From: Stutzerimonas stutzeri RCH2
GTDB lineage: Bacteria > Pseudomonadota > Gammaproteobacteria > Pseudomonadales > Pseudomonadaceae
DNA: 64,000 nucleotides
NCBI RefSeq assembly: GCF_000327065.1
Contig: NC_019936.1
Span: 2,880,001 to 2,944,000, forward strand
Reading direction: 5' to 3'
Part shown: piece by piece, positions 37,244 through 48,507 of the stretch
How positions within the stretch are numbered: the first letter of the stretch is position 1
How the letters are laid out: the number at the start of each line of letters is the position of its first letter
Made by a program: the position numbers and the translations under genes
Notes under the pieces: generated by a model
What the model saw: the letters and a program-made list of their open reading frames with translations, nothing else
Database searches by the model: none
What the model was told of the DNA's origin: nothing

Positions 37244-38845
37244 TCAGTCCGGCCGGTGCCGCGGCCACACCAGACTGAAGCGCGCCCCACCCAGCTCGCT
37301 GTGACTCAACTGCGAGCGGCCGCTGTGCCAATAGATGATCCGCCGCACGATGGACAAGCCCAGCCCGTGCCCACCCGAGGCGCGGGTGCGGCTGTCATCC
37401 AGACGCAGGAACGGGGTGAAGACCTTTTCCCAATCCGCCTCCGGCACGCCGGGGCCGTCGTCGTCCACATCCAGCCGCACCGTTTGCCCTTCGATAGCGA
37501 AGCTGACCTGCACCCGACTCTCGGCATGGCGCATGGCGTTGTTGATCAGGTTGCTCAGGGCGCGGCGCAGGTACTGCGGCTCCGCCTCGGCCCAGCAGCT
37601 GCCATCGGCGGCCGTTGTGCATTCGCCACGCCTGACGCTGACATCGGGACGTAACGGCGCCAGCTCACCGATCACCTGATCGACCAGTGCCCGCAGGTCG
37701 ACCTGCTGGAAGTTCAGGGTCGGCGAGCCGCGTTCCAGCCGCGAGTACACCAGCATCTCGTCGACCAGCGCATCGAGGTCGTCGATGTCGCCGTCCATGC
37801 CTTCCAGGTACTTGCGCCGGGCCTCGTCGGTCTGCGCCTCGGCGCTCATTTCCAGGCCGAAACGCAGGCGCGCGACCGGCGTGCGCAGTTCATGGGCCAC
37901 AGCGCTGACCATCTCCCGCTGCACCGCCAGCAAACGCTGCAGATGCCTGGCCATACCGTTGAACGCCGCCGCCAGGCGCCCGACCGAATCGGTACCGACA
38001 TCCGGCACGCGGGTTTCCAGATTGCCCGCGGCGATACGGGTCGCCGCACCTTCCAGCACGCTCAGGCGCTGTTCCAGCTGACGCACCAACAGATACACCG
38101 TCAGACCGATCAGCGACAGGCCGAGCAAGCCGATCAAGATCAGCAGCTGCGGTGGATAGGGATTCATCTGGTACAGCGGGCCGAGCTGCATGATCCAGCC
38201 GGTGCCGGCGATGGCGGCAAACACGCGAATGGCATCGCCGCCCTGAGCGAGCGCCATCACCGTGTCGCCCTCGTCCAGGCGCCGCCGCTGGTCGTCATCG
38301 AGGTTGGCGCTGTCGCGTGTCAGCAATTCCAGATCGAAGCCGAACCCCCGCGCCTGCTTGAGCTCGGCCAAGCGCTGCGGCTGTTCGGCTTCGGGGTAGC
38401 GGATCAGCTCGTCGATCAGCAGATAGATGGTGGCGCGCGCCAGCTGTTCGCTGAGCTGCTCGACTTCACCGGTAAGCACCAGCCGATCCCGTGCACTGAC
38501 CAGGCTGAACACCGTGGTGCTCTGTGGTCGGATCTGCTCGACCAGCACCTGCCCACGCAGCAAGCGCGCCTCCAGGCGACTTTCCAGGCGAACGTCATCC
38601 AGTGTGCGCACCCGCAGCGGAATGCCCAGCAGCCGCCCCCAGAGGTTCGCCGCCTGGCGCCGCTCGATCGGCGTCATGCTGCTCATGTTGTGCGCCATCA
38701 GGCGGAAGGTGCCACTGGCCAGGCGCTCGCGGTGATCGTCCGCGCGGGACTGGTTGAGCAGGTGCAGGCCACCGGCGCCGAGTAGCGCCACCAGCACCAG
38801 CACCCCCAGCATGCCGCCATAGATGCGCAGGAAGATCGAGTTCAT
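37244..38845 (-). CDS. RstB-like sensor histidine kinase
   Basis: A 533-residue inner-membrane kinase. Membrane segments at about 9-29 and 233-254 enclose a 200-residue periplasmic sensor; a HAMP domain (about 255-305) leads to HisKA with H318 in SAVAHELRTPVAR, then the ATPase (NLINNAMRHAE, DDGPGVPEADWEKVF, GGHGLGLSIV). It lies 11 bases behind its response regulator. A regulator/kinase pair stands next to nrdAB in P. aeruginosa as I recall. The signal is unknown. Confidence 0.9.
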   Translation of the reverse strand: MNSIFLRIYGGMLGVLVLVALLGAGGLHLLNQSRADDHRERLASGTFRLMAHNMSSMTPIERRQAANLWGRLLGIPLRVRTLDDVRLESRLEARLLRGQVLVEQIRPQSTTVFSLVSARDRLVLTGEVEQLSEQLARATIYLLIDELIRYPEAEQPQRLAELKQARGFGFDLELLTRDSANLDDDQRRRLDEGDTVMALAQGGDAIRVFAAIAGTGWIMQLGPLYQMNPYPPQLLILIGLLGLSLIGLTVYLLVRQLEQRLSVLEGAATRIAAGNLETRVPDVGTDSVGRLAAAFNGMARHLQRLLAVQREMVSAVAHELRTPVARLRFGLEMSAEAQTDEARRKYLEGMDGDIDDLDALVDEMLVYSRLERGSPTLNFQQVDLRALVDQVIGELAPLRPDVSVRRGECTTAADGSCWAEAEPQYLRRALSNLINNAMRHAESRVQVSFAIEGQTVRLDVDDDGPGVPEADWEKVFTPFLRLDDSRTRASGGHGLGLSIVRRIIYWHSGRSQLSHSELGGARFSLVWPRHRPD

Positions 38846-38856
38846 GGGCGGCGGCG

Positions 38857-39573
38857 CTACACCATCGCCACGGCAGCTTCGGAAACGAACAGATAACCCT
38901 TGCCGCGCACCGTCTTGATCAGTCGTGGGTGTTCCGGATCGTCACCGATCTTCGGGCGGATGCGCGAGATACGCACATCGATGGAGCGGTCCTGGCCGTC
39001 GTATTCGATGCCACGCAGCTCGGCGAAGATCTCTTCACGGGAAAGGATGCGCCCGGGGTTGGAGGTCAGCAGCCAGAGCAGGTCGAACTCGGCGCCGGTC
39101 AGTTCGATCTGCTGCTCGCGCAGCCAGGCCTCGCGCAGGGCGCTATCGATCACCAGCGGGCCGAACTGCAGGCGCTTGGCATTGGTCGACGCCTCAGGCG
39201 GCTGACGGCGCAGCAGCGCACGGATGCGCGCCAACAACAGGCGTGGACGCACCGGTTTGCAGACGTAATCGTCGGCGCCGGTTTCCAGCCCAAGCACCTG
39301 ATCCAGATCGTCGGCCCGTGCGGTGAGCATGAGGATGGGGCCATCGTAGCGATCACGTACCCGCCGGCAGATCGACAGGCCATCCTCGCCGGGCAGCATC
39401 AGATCGAGTACCACCAGGTCCGGACGCTCTTCGATGATGCGGTCGACAGCACAGGCGCCGTCCGACTCGATCGACACCTCGAAGCCGCCGTTGCCCTGCA
39501 GGTACTCCTGCGTCAGCTCAGCCAGGCGTCGATCGTCCTCGACAATGAGAATCCGCCACGTCTCTTGCTCCAT
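38857..39573 (-). CDS. RstA-like OmpR-family response regulator
   Basis: A 238-residue OmpR/PhoB-type regulator: receiver with EDD at 12-14, D57 in LVVLDLMLPGEDG and K in DYVCKPV; C-terminal winged helix (about 135-232) with ELTGAEFDLLWLLTSNPGRILSRE-type sequence and the RSIDVRISRIR recognition helix. Its start is about 700 bases from nrdA and divergent from it. A near-perfect NrdR box lies about 100 bases upstream of its start, which may place this system under the ribonucleotide-reductase repressor. Confidence 0.92.
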   Translation of the reverse strand: MEQETWRILIVEDDRRLAELTQEYLQGNGGFEVSIESDGACAVDRIIEERPDLVVLDLMLPGEDGLSICRRVRDRYDGPILMLTARADDLDQVLGLETGADDYVCKPVRPRLLLARIRALLRRQPPEASTNAKRLQFGPLVIDSALREAWLREQQIELTGAEFDLLWLLTSNPGRILSREEIFAELRGIEYDGQDRSIDVRISRIRPKIGDDPEHPRLIKTVRGKGYLFVSEAAVAMV

Positions 39574-39671
39574 CCCCCGCCCCCTGCCGAACCATCAGGC
39601 CACAAACGAACAAGCGCGCATTGTACCCAACGTCCGAGCCCCAACGATGCACAAAAAACGGGCAACGGCAA

Positions 39672-39687
39672 ACACAACATGTTGTGT
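39672..39687. promoter_or_regulatory. NrdR box, rstA-proximal
   Basis: ACACAACATGTTGTGT is a perfect 16-base palindrome matching the NrdR consensus (ACAC-N-A-N-AT-N-T-N-GTGT type). It is about 100 bases before the RstA-like gene start and 402 bases from the second perfect copy near nrdA. No good second box at a three-turn spacing was noticed here. Confidence 0.75.
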
Positions 39688-39804
39688 CATTGACCATCAT
39701 CAAAATATGCCAGACGGCACGTATTTCGTCGGTATTCGGCCGAGCGCCGAAGGCATGCGGCCTGCGGCCGGACGCCGCGCTTTCACCCACAAACCGCACA
39801 CACG

Positions 39805-39813
39805 TTATCCACA
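39805..39813 (+). promoter_or_regulatory. DnaA box
   Basis: TTATCCACA, identical to the strong E. coli DnaA consensus, followed at once by a weaker GTTATCCCG. DnaA control of nrdAB is established in E. coli; here it is inferred from the site. Confidence 0.55.
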
Positions 39814-40041
39814 GGTTATCCCGGTCAGCTGCCTTGCATTGGCCCCGAGCCAGCATTATCTTGTCGCCCCTGCGCGTCGTAGCCCCTAGATATTGGGCCT
39901 ATGCGTGCCAGGTGACACAATCGAGACACATTCGAGCGCAGGGTTACCGCCCGGCGTCTCATAGCTCTGCAACACCGCCGGCAGCCTCAGGTCCAGCATT
40001 AATGCAAGCCTTCGACAGTCGTCTCCCTGACTCCAAGCGCA

Positions 40042-40089
40042 GAACTAGCAGCTGTGCCCGGAGCCAAGACAAAACACAACATATTGTGT
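40042..40089 (+). promoter_or_regulatory. Paired NrdR boxes at the nrdA promoter
   Basis: ACACAACATATTGTGT (40074-40089) is a near-perfect palindromic NrdR box. A degenerate box starts near 40042 (ACTAGCAGCTGTG core), about 32 bases upstream, three helical turns, the usual NrdR spacing. The strong box touches the -35 element, fitting repression. Confidence 0.7.
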
Positions 40090-40116
40090 TGACAGTTTTT
40101 CCAGCCTGACTATCCT
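40089..40116 (+). promoter_or_regulatory. Candidate nrdA promoter
   Basis: TTGACA (40089-40094) and TATCCT (40111-40116) with a 16-base spacer. The -35 begins at the last base of the NrdR box. The transcription start would be near 40123, leaving a 160-base leader. Confidence 0.6.
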
Positions 40117-40281
40117 TCCGGCAACGACTTAGCTCGTCAGCGGCCGAGTCAGGACTATTCCTTGCGATACCACCATGCACCGCGCTGCGGGGCATGGCTC
40201 ATGCAGTAACGACGCCGGGCCCAACGAAGCCCGCGCAGACAGAACCAGAACCGCGACTAAAAGAGAGAATCCGGAGCCCCC

Positions 40282-43164
<2,883 letters not shown>

Positions 43165-43464
43165 CAAAGGGAGGCGGACGCATCTGGACGGCGATCGCCG
43201 CGTTGCCTGCCGAGCCGGACCCCATCACGTACAGCTGTACGCTCAGGGGTTCCGACTCGACAGCCGCCTTGCGCTCACTCGCCCAGCCCCGCCCGCGCAC
43301 CGAGTGGTGCTGATTCGTAGGGTGGATGTCGCTTTCCACATCCACCGTTACCCACTCGATGGCGCGCAACACCAAACCAAATTCCGCGCTTTTGCGTGCA
43401 AACCAAAAGCCACCAAACATATCCGACCGGCCAAGCCCCGGTCCCCGATCAGGAGCTATCGCAC
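43165..43464 (+). other. nrdA-nrdB intergenic region
   Basis: A 300-base gap without a gene. It holds the perfect palindrome GTACAGCTGTAC (43229-43240) and a REP-like hairpin at 43317. The GGAG before the nrdB ATG is at its end. Whether nrdB has its own promoter is not clear. Confidence 0.5.
43317..43346. repeat. REP-like hairpin between nrdA and nrdB
   Basis: GTAGGGTGGATG-TCGCTTTC-CACATCCACC: head and inverted arms like the REP copies around the RAYT gene at 45.6-46.8 kb. Confidence 0.55.
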
Positions 43465-44712
43465 ATGCTGAGCTGGGACGAATTCAACGAAGAAGACACC
43501 ACCACCGCCGCGCCGGCCACAGCTGCTGCGCAGCCGGCAGGCCAGACCGCCGCCAAGCTGGACAACGACGCCGCCGGTTCCGTAGAAGAAGCTCGCGCCG
43601 TTGCCGCCAGTGACTCCGACGCCATCGCCCGCGCCAAGCGCGCGCTGGACGACCTGGACATCCAGGAAGGCCTCAACGAACTGGAAGGCGAATCGGCCCG
43701 CGTACGCGTCGACGAGAAGCGCATGATCAACGCCCGCGCCGACCTCAATCAGCTCGTACCCTTCAAGTACGACTGGGCCTGGCAGAAGTATCTGGATGGT
43801 TGCGCCAACCACTGGATGCCACAGGAAGTGAACATGAACGCCGACATTGCCCTGTGGAAGAGCAAGGACGGCCTCAGCGAAGACGAGCGCCGCATCGTCA
43901 AGCGCAACCTCGGCTTCTTCTCCACCGCCGACAGCCTGGTCGCCAACAACCTCGTGCTCGCCACCTACCGCCTGATCACCAACCCGGAGTGCCGCCAGTA
44001 CATCCTGCGCCAGGCCTTCGAAGAGGCGATCCATACCCACGCCTACCAGTACTGCATCGAATCGCTGGGCATGGATGAAGGCGAGATCTTCAACATGTAC
44101 CACGAGATCCCGAGCGTCGCGAAAAAGGCCAGCTGGGGCCTCAAGTACACCCGTTCCATCTCCGACCCGACCTTCCAGACCGGCACCCCGGAGACCGACA
44201 AGCAGTTCCTGCGCAACCTCATCGCCTACTACTGCGTACTCGAAGGCATCTTCTTCTACTGCGGCTTCACCCAGATCCTCTCCATGGGCCGCCGCAACAA
44301 GATGACCGGCACCGCCGAGCAGTTCCAGTACATCCTGCGTGACGAGTCCATGCACCTGAACTTCGGCATCGACATGATCAACCAGATCAAGATCGAAAAC
44401 CCGCACCTGTGGGACGCCGAAATGAAGGACGAAGCGACCCAGATGATCCTCCAGGGCACCCAACTGGAAATCGAATACGCCCGCGACACCATGCCCCGTG
44501 GCGTGCTCGGCATGAACGCCGCGATGATGGAGGACTACCTCAAGTTCATCGCCAACCGTCGTCTGACGCAGATTGGCCTGAAGGAAGAGTATCCGGGTAC
44601 TACCAACCCGTTCCCATGGATGAGCGAGATCATGGACCTGAAGAAGGAGAAGAACTTCTTTGAGACGCGTGTGATTGAGTATCAGACTGGTGGGGCTTTG
44701 AGTTGGGATTGA
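43465..44712 (+). CDS. nrdB: Class Ia ribonucleoside-diphosphate reductase, beta subunit
   Basis: Radical-bearing small subunit, 415 residues. Iron-ligand regions are recognisable: [15 protein letters not shown] (Glu and His) and [13 protein letters not shown] (Glu and His). The N-terminal 60 residues are Ala/Thr-rich and low complexity, an extension seen in pseudomonad NrdB. The C-terminus ends in ...[18 protein letters not shown], the tail that docks on NrdA. The ATG at 43465 follows GGAG. Confidence 0.96.
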   Translation: MLSWDEFNEEDTTTAAPATAAAQPAGQTAAKLDNDAAGSVEEARAVAASDSDAIARAKRALDDLDIQEGLNELEGESARVRVDEKRMINARADLNQLVPFKYDWAWQKYLDGCANHWMPQEVNMNADIALWKSKDGLSEDERRIVKRNLGFFSTADSLVANNLVLATYRLITNPECRQYILRQAFEEAIHTHAYQYCIESLGMDEGEIFNMYHEIPSVAKKASWGLKYTRSISDPTFQTGTPETDKQFLRNLIAYYCVLEGIFFYCGFTQILSMGRRNKMTGTAEQFQYILRDESMHLNFGIDMINQIKIENPHLWDAEMKDEATQMILQGTQLEIEYARDTMPRGVLGMNAAMMEDYLKFIANRRLTQIGLKEEYPGTTNPFPWMSEIMDLKKEKNFFETRVIEYQTGGALSWD

Positions 44713-44782
44713 TTGAAATCATGAAGCGCAAGGACGCGCTTACTATCGACAGATAGTGATTTAGAGGATGTAGAAACAAGAA

Positions 44783-44816
44783 ACCCACGGAAGCCCTCCT
44801 ACAGGCCGCCGTGGGT
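44783..44816 (+). terminator. Possible terminator after nrdB
   Basis: An 8-bp stem (ACCCACGG/CCGTGGGT) with an 18-base loop, about 70 bases after the nrdB stop; weak T content follows. Confidence 0.4.
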
Positions 44817-44961
44817 CTTGACCGTGTTTGAAAGCGAAGCCTGCAAGCACGGGCCGCGACTGAAGATTGCCCCTCAATCACGTAGCATTTGAGCAAATGC
44901 GCTGCGTGATTATGGGCATTCAACGGGTGGTGTCAACGACTTCGGACAAGAGGTATTCGCC

Positions 44962-45090
44962 ATGAGCGGAACCCCAACTCCACCGCCAGGCTACAGAGCC
45001 GTGTTCTGTATGACCTTCAAACATTGGCGGAGCGGCAAAGATGTACGCCGCAAAGACGGGCGCCCTTTCTGCTTCTTCGTGAAGCAGTAG
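44962..45090 (+). CDS. Small basic protein (42 aa), first gene of a two-gene unit
   Basis: A 42-residue frame with AGAGG eight bases before the ATG. The product starts MSGTPTPPPGYRAVFC and continues with a basic segment (FKHWRSGKDVRRKDGR) and FCFFVKQ at the end, with two cysteines. The PPPGYR...HWRSGK pattern recalls very small uncharacterised proteins in accessory DNA, from memory. The ribosome-site block AGAGGTATT...CCATGA is shared with the next gene (45152), so the two starts look duplicated. Function unknown. Confidence 0.6.
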   Translation: MSGTPTPPPGYRAVFCMTFKHWRSGKDVRRKDGRPFCFFVKQ

Positions 45091-45097
45091 CCCAAGC

Positions 45098-45123
45098 AGA
45101 GAGGCGGTGTAAACCGCCTCTCT
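45098..45123 (+). other. Strong GUAA-tetraloop hairpin between the two small genes
   Basis: An 11-bp stem (AGAGAGGCGGT/ACCGCCTCTCT) closes the GNRA-type loop GTAA. It begins 8 bases after the first stop and ends 28 bases before the second start. No U-run follows, so attenuation, RNA stabilisation or a protein-binding site are options besides termination. Confidence 0.7.
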
Positions 45124-45151
45124 CAACCATAGTCACACAGAGGTATTTACC

Positions 45152-45376
45152 ATGACACGCAAGAACCAACATGTTGTCCCGCATGATGATAAATGGGCTG
45201 TTCGAGGCGCTGGTAACAGTAAAGTTACCAAACAGTTCGATACCCAACGAGAAGCTATCGAGCACGCACGAGGCATTGCGACCAACCAGCAAAGCGAGGT
45301 CTTGGTCCACAACAAGCAAGGTCAAATTCGCGAGCGGAACAGCTACGGAAACGACCCATTTCCTCCAAAGGGATGA
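45152..45376 (+). CDS. DUF2188-like small protein
   Basis: A 74-residue protein resembling DUF2188: MTRKNQHVVPHDDKWAVRGAGNSKVTKQFDTQREAIEHAR, then IATNQQSEVLVHNKQGQIRERNSYGNDPFPPKG. This layout (HVVPH..W.V...G......TQ.EAI..A) is typical of the family, whose function is unknown. The start has AGAGG at good spacing, the same block as the upstream 42-residue gene. A REP cluster begins about 25 bases after the stop. It is often found in mobile or accessory regions. Confidence 0.85.
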   Translation: MTRKNQHVVPHDDKWAVRGAGNSKVTKQFDTQREAIEHARGIATNQQSEVLVHNKQGQIRERNSYGNDPFPPKG

Positions 45377-45401
45377 CCCTAAGCCAGCTATAAGGATGTC
45401 G

Positions 45402-45639
45402 CGACCAGCGAGGTAGCCTGGAAGTGACGCGTGGAAAAGGCTTCGCCGTTTTCCACCCTACCTTCGGCAACGTCGATGCGTCGGCGTTGTGGGCGGTTGG
45501 GATGTCGTAGCGAGGTAGCCTGGAAGAAACGCATGGAAAAGGCTCCACCGTTTTCCACCCTACCTCCGGCAACGTCGATGCGTCGGCGGTGTGGGCGGGT
45601 GTGATGGCGTAGGGTGGATAACGCGTTGCTTATCCACCG
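45402..45639. repeat. REP cluster upstream of the RAYT remnant
   Basis: Two copies of the GTGGAAAAGGC...GTTTTCCACCCTAC hairpin (45427-45461, 45529-45563) and one GTAGGGTGGATAACGC...TTATCCACCG hairpin (45609-45639), separated by a repeated spacer (GGCAACGTCGATGCGTCGGC). The same set, minus one copy, is at 46652-46788. Confidence 0.85.
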
Positions 45640-45681
45640 ATATGGACCTCCCGCCAACACAACGCTCAAGGATGAGCTGCC

Positions 45682-45789
45682 ATGTCCCGCTACCGCCGCG
45701 CCCGTGTGCCGGGCGCCACGTATTTCTTTACGGTCAATCTGTTCAACCGTCGCAGCGACCTGCTGGTCCGCCATGTCGACCTGCTCCGC
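45682..45789 (+). pseudogene. RAYT transposase remnant (first 36 codons)
   Basis: The first 36 codons are nearly identical to the intact RAYT at 46831 (MSRYRRARVPGATYFFTVNL...). Identity stops abruptly at 45790, where unrelated sequence leading to the 45977 gene begins. The catalytic parts are absent. Confidence 0.85.
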
Positions 45790-45976
45790 TCACGCTCCCC
45801 TTTCACTTGCACAGCGATCCCTCCACAGCCTCCAGAAATCTGCACTATCGCCGATACGATTTGGCATAGCGCGATGTGGCGCCCTCTGTGCCAATCAAAA
45901 ACCGCTTATCGAAACTTGCAGACTCAACGATACATACGGCATCAACAGCGCATACAAACCAGACTCAAGGACAACG

Positions 45977-46651
45977 ATGTTCACCGAAATAAAAATCGAG
46001 CTCAGCAAGTTTGACTGGAGCGGCGTATCCGGCCTGTCCGACGTGGTAATGGTGCTGCTCACATTGGTCCTGCTTGCAGGGTTGAAGCAGGGCGCAAAGA
46101 ACATTCGCGAGTCGTCAATCTCTCGAGACGCTGACATTCTCCGCTGGGCAATGTCGGAAATGGACACGCTCAAACCGCAGATAAGGCTACTCACCGACGC
46201 CCACAAACGGCATAACTACTGCGGGCTGCCGCACGACCCAGAGACAAACCCGAACGGCTGGACCAGCCAGGAGCTCGATGCAGCGCAGGTCGTTGGGGTC
46301 AACCTTCAACGCATTGGCTACATGGCGCTTCACAACCTGGTTTCCCGAAACCACTTCATGAATATCTGGGGCCCGATGTATCTCGCCTGCTGGTATGCGT
46401 TGGAGCCGTGGGTCAAACACAAGCGCAAGGCCCTAAACGAGCCAGTCGAAATCAAGGATGGTGCGTATAGCAGGATCTACTTCGAGCAGTATGCGCACTA
46501 CTGCGAGGCCCATCTTCCGCGCCGCCTGGTTGATAACGAACGTCAGCGTTTTGGCCTTCAACCGCTGCAGGAGAGCAAGCTAACCTTCCGGCAACGGCTC
46601 CTGGAGAGAATGGGCAAAAATGAAGTGCTGGATGTGCGGCGCGATAGATGA
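45977..46651 (+). CDS. Membrane-anchored protein of unknown function, cargo between two RAYT copies
   Basis: A 224-residue protein from the ATG at 45977, which has AAGGA 5 bases upstream. One N-terminal membrane segment (about 17-36, VVMVLLTLVLLAGL) is followed by a cytoplasmic helical domain with RDADILRWAMSEMD, LQRIGYMALHNLVSRNHF and WGPMYLACWYALEPW. The pattern recalls DUF4760-type proteins but I am not sure. The frame is open upstream to 45614 across the RAYT remnant, which is accidental. It is bounded left by a truncated and right by a full RAYT locus, so it was probably inserted into or captured between duplicated REP-RAYT ends. Confidence 0.65.
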   Translation: MFTEIKIELSKFDWSGVSGLSDVVMVLLTLVLLAGLKQGAKNIRESSISRDADILRWAMSEMDTLKPQIRLLTDAHKRHNYCGLPHDPETNPNGWTSQELDAAQVVGVNLQRIGYMALHNLVSRNHFMNIWGPMYLACWYALEPWVKHKRKALNEPVEIKDGAYSRIYFEQYAHYCEAHLPRRLVDNERQRFGLQPLQESKLTFRQRLLERMGKNEVLDVRRDR

Positions 46652-47395
46652 CACGTCAGCGAGGTTGCGTGGGAGTGACGCGTGGAAAAGGCTTCGCCGT
46701 TTTCCACCCTACCTCCGGCAACGTCGATGCGTCGGCGGTGTGAGCGGTTGAGATGTCGTAGGGTGGATAACGCTTTGCTTATCCACCGATACGGAACTCC
46801 CGCCAACACAACGCTCAAGGATGAGCCGCCATGTCCCGCTACCGCCGCGCCCGTGTGCCGGGCGCCACGTATTTCTTCACGGTCAATCTGCTCAACCGTC
46901 GCAGCGACCTGCTGGTCCGTCACGTCGACCTGCTCCGCGAGACGGTGCGCGCCACACGCTTGCGCCACCCCTTCCACATCAACGCCTGGGTCGTTTTGCC
47001 CGACCACATGCATTGCGTCTGGACGCTCCCGGATGGCGACGCCGATTTCGCCCTGCGCTGGAAAGTCATCAAGTTCGCTTTCGCCCGACGCCTGCCGAAG
47101 ACCGAGATACTGACGGCAACTCAGCGCTCCCGCGGCGAGCGTGGAATCTGGCAACGCCGCTACTGGGAACACTTGATTCAGGATGAGCGGGATTACCGGC
47201 ACCACGTCGATTACGTGCATCGAAATCCGTTAAAGCACGGTTTGGTGAAGCGTGTCGCCGATTGGCCCTATTCGAGTTTTCATCGGGCGGTCAGTGCCGG
47301 TGTCTACCCGGTTAACTGGTGCGGTGAAGAGTTGGAAGGGTTCGCAGGTGATGCGGACTGACGCGTGGAAAAGGCTTCGCGTTTTCCACCCTACG
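46652..47395 (+). mobile_element. REPtron: REP sequences flanking an intact RAYT transposase
   Basis: REP hairpins at 46678-46712 and 46758-46788 lie upstream and another at 47361-47395 lies directly after the RAYT stop, the arrangement of a REP-associated tyrosine transposase unit. REP copies of the same type occur at 43317, 45427, 45529, 49535, 51365 and 62707. Confidence 0.8.
46831..47361 (+). CDS. REP-associated tyrosine transposase (RAYT)
   Basis: A 176-residue single-domain Y1 HUH nuclease related to IS200/IS605 TnpA. The HUH motif is in LPDHMHCVW (H59 and H61), and the catalytic tyrosine is probably Y122 in QDERDYRHHVDYVHRNP. It ends PVNWCGEELEGFAGDAD. RAYTs bind and cut REP hairpins and are linked to REP spread; REP elements flank this gene on both sides. 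Start at MSRYRRARVPGATYFF, the usual RAYT opening. Confidence 0.93.
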   Translation: MSRYRRARVPGATYFFTVNLLNRRSDLLVRHVDLLRETVRATRLRHPFHINAWVVLPDHMHCVWTLPDGDADFALRWKVIKFAFARRLPKTEILTATQRSRGERGIWQRRYWEHLIQDERDYRHHVDYVHRNPLKHGLVKRVADWPYSSFHRAVSAGVYPVNWCGEELEGFAGDAD

Positions 47396-47502
47396 CTAGC
47401 CCAAACCGCCGACGGTCACCCAAGCGCACAAACCGCTTGCCGATCACTTCGCCTACCGGCACATTGCGCGGCGCAATCATTTAGCCATCACAAGGACGCG
47501 AT

Positions 47503-48399
47503 ATGGCCCGCCGCCGCAAGCAATCCCCTTTCGAAGACCTGATCGATCTCGCAGCATTGATGCCTTGGTGGATCACCCTTCCACTGGCGCTCATCGCGTA
47601 CCTGTGGCTCAACAGCATCGTCACTTCACCGATACCGGCACCAGCCAATCCAGCCGATTTAGGCAGCCACATGTCCGGCATGATGCTTCGCGGATTGGCG
47701 GTACCCGCGCAGTACTTCGTCCCTGCCGCGCTGGTATTCGGAGCCATCGCTTCGGCCTTTGGCCGCATGCGGCGCAAGAAGCTCTTCGACTCCGTCGCAA
47801 GCAACGAAAACACCCTCGAATCCATCAGCTGGCGCGAGTTCGAGTTGCTCGTAGGCGAAGCGTTCCGACGCAAGGGTTTTACCGTTCAGGAGACTGGCCA
47901 AGGTGGGGCCGATGGCGGCATCGACTTGGTGCTGCTCAAGGATGGAGAAAAGTACCTAGTCCAATGCAAGCAATGGCGCCGCCAGCTGGTCCAGGTGAAC
48001 GTAATCCGTGAGTTGTTCGGTGTTATGACGGCCGAGGGAGCGAAAGGCGGCTTCGTCGTGATTTCCGGTCGGTTTACCGAAGATGCGAAGGTGTTCGCCC
48101 AGGGCAAGAATTTGCAGCTGATCGAAGGCGCCGAGCTGAACGAGATGATTCGCCAGAGCCGCGCAACCGCGACGCGTCAGAAGGCACAACCGACAACCAG
48201 CAAAGCGCCCTACCAGCCTACACCGGCCACATCAGACCCACTTGTCGAAACCCCTTGCGCAACACAACCCATCTGCCCTACCTGTCAGGCACCGATGGTT
48301 CAGCGCGTGGCGAAACGAGGAAGCAATGCCGGGAATACGTTTTGGGGTTGTTCGCAGTACCCCAAATGCAAGACCACACGAAACGAGATTCCTGCATAG
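47503..48399 (+). CDS. Membrane-tethered Mrr-like restriction endonuclease with C-terminal zinc ribbon
   Basis: A 298-residue protein. Two membrane segments (about 22-40 and 70-87) precede an Mrr-type nuclease domain (108-215): FELLVGEAFRRKGFTV, then D141 in DGGIDLVLL and Q154-x-K156 in VQCKQW, the PD-(D/E)xK core. After a linker rich in Thr, Pro and Ala there is a topoisomerase-type zinc ribbon with C258, C261, C283 and C289 (CPTCQAPM, FWGCSQYPKC). Mrr proteins cut foreign or modified DNA; membrane anchoring suggests action on incoming DNA. It lies in the accessory island with no methylase partner. Confidence 0.88.
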   Translation: MARRRKQSPFEDLIDLAALMPWWITLPLALIAYLWLNSIVTSPIPAPANPADLGSHMSGMMLRGLAVPAQYFVPAALVFGAIASAFGRMRRKKLFDSVASNENTLESISWREFELLVGEAFRRKGFTVQETGQGGADGGIDLVLLKDGEKYLVQCKQWRRQLVQVNVIRELFGVMTAEGAKGGFVVISGRFTEDAKVFAQGKNLQLIEGAELNEMIRQSRATATRQKAQPTTSKAPYQPTPATSDPLVETPCATQPICPTCQAPMVQRVAKRGSNAGNTFWGCSQYPKCKTTRNEIPA

Positions 48400-48507
48400 C
48401 GGACGTTCTAAAAGTGTGGATGGAAAGCCGGAACGGCCCCGCCTTGCACGGCACTAATAAAGCGTGTGAAATCGTCCGCCTCGCTAGCCACCACCATGGA
48501 GGGCCCT

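Larger units (their letters stand above)
39574..40281. promoter_or_regulatory. Long divergent regulatory region, rstA-like/nrdA
   Basis: A 708-base region without a supported gene. It holds NrdR-type palindromes at 39672-39687 and 40074-40089 with a degenerate partner at 40042, a consensus DnaA box at 39805, and a candidate nrdA promoter at 40089-40116. The leader from there to the nrdA ATG is about 160 bases. Confidence 0.7.

Noticed and set aside
45614..45976. N-terminal extension of the cargo membrane protein across the RAYT remnant
   Set aside because: It reads the RAYT 5' region in a different frame; the ATG at 45977 has a proper ribosome site.
45402..47395. CRISPR-like array because of repeated units
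   Set aside because: Repeats are inverted REP hairpins with irregular spacing and few copies; no cas genes.
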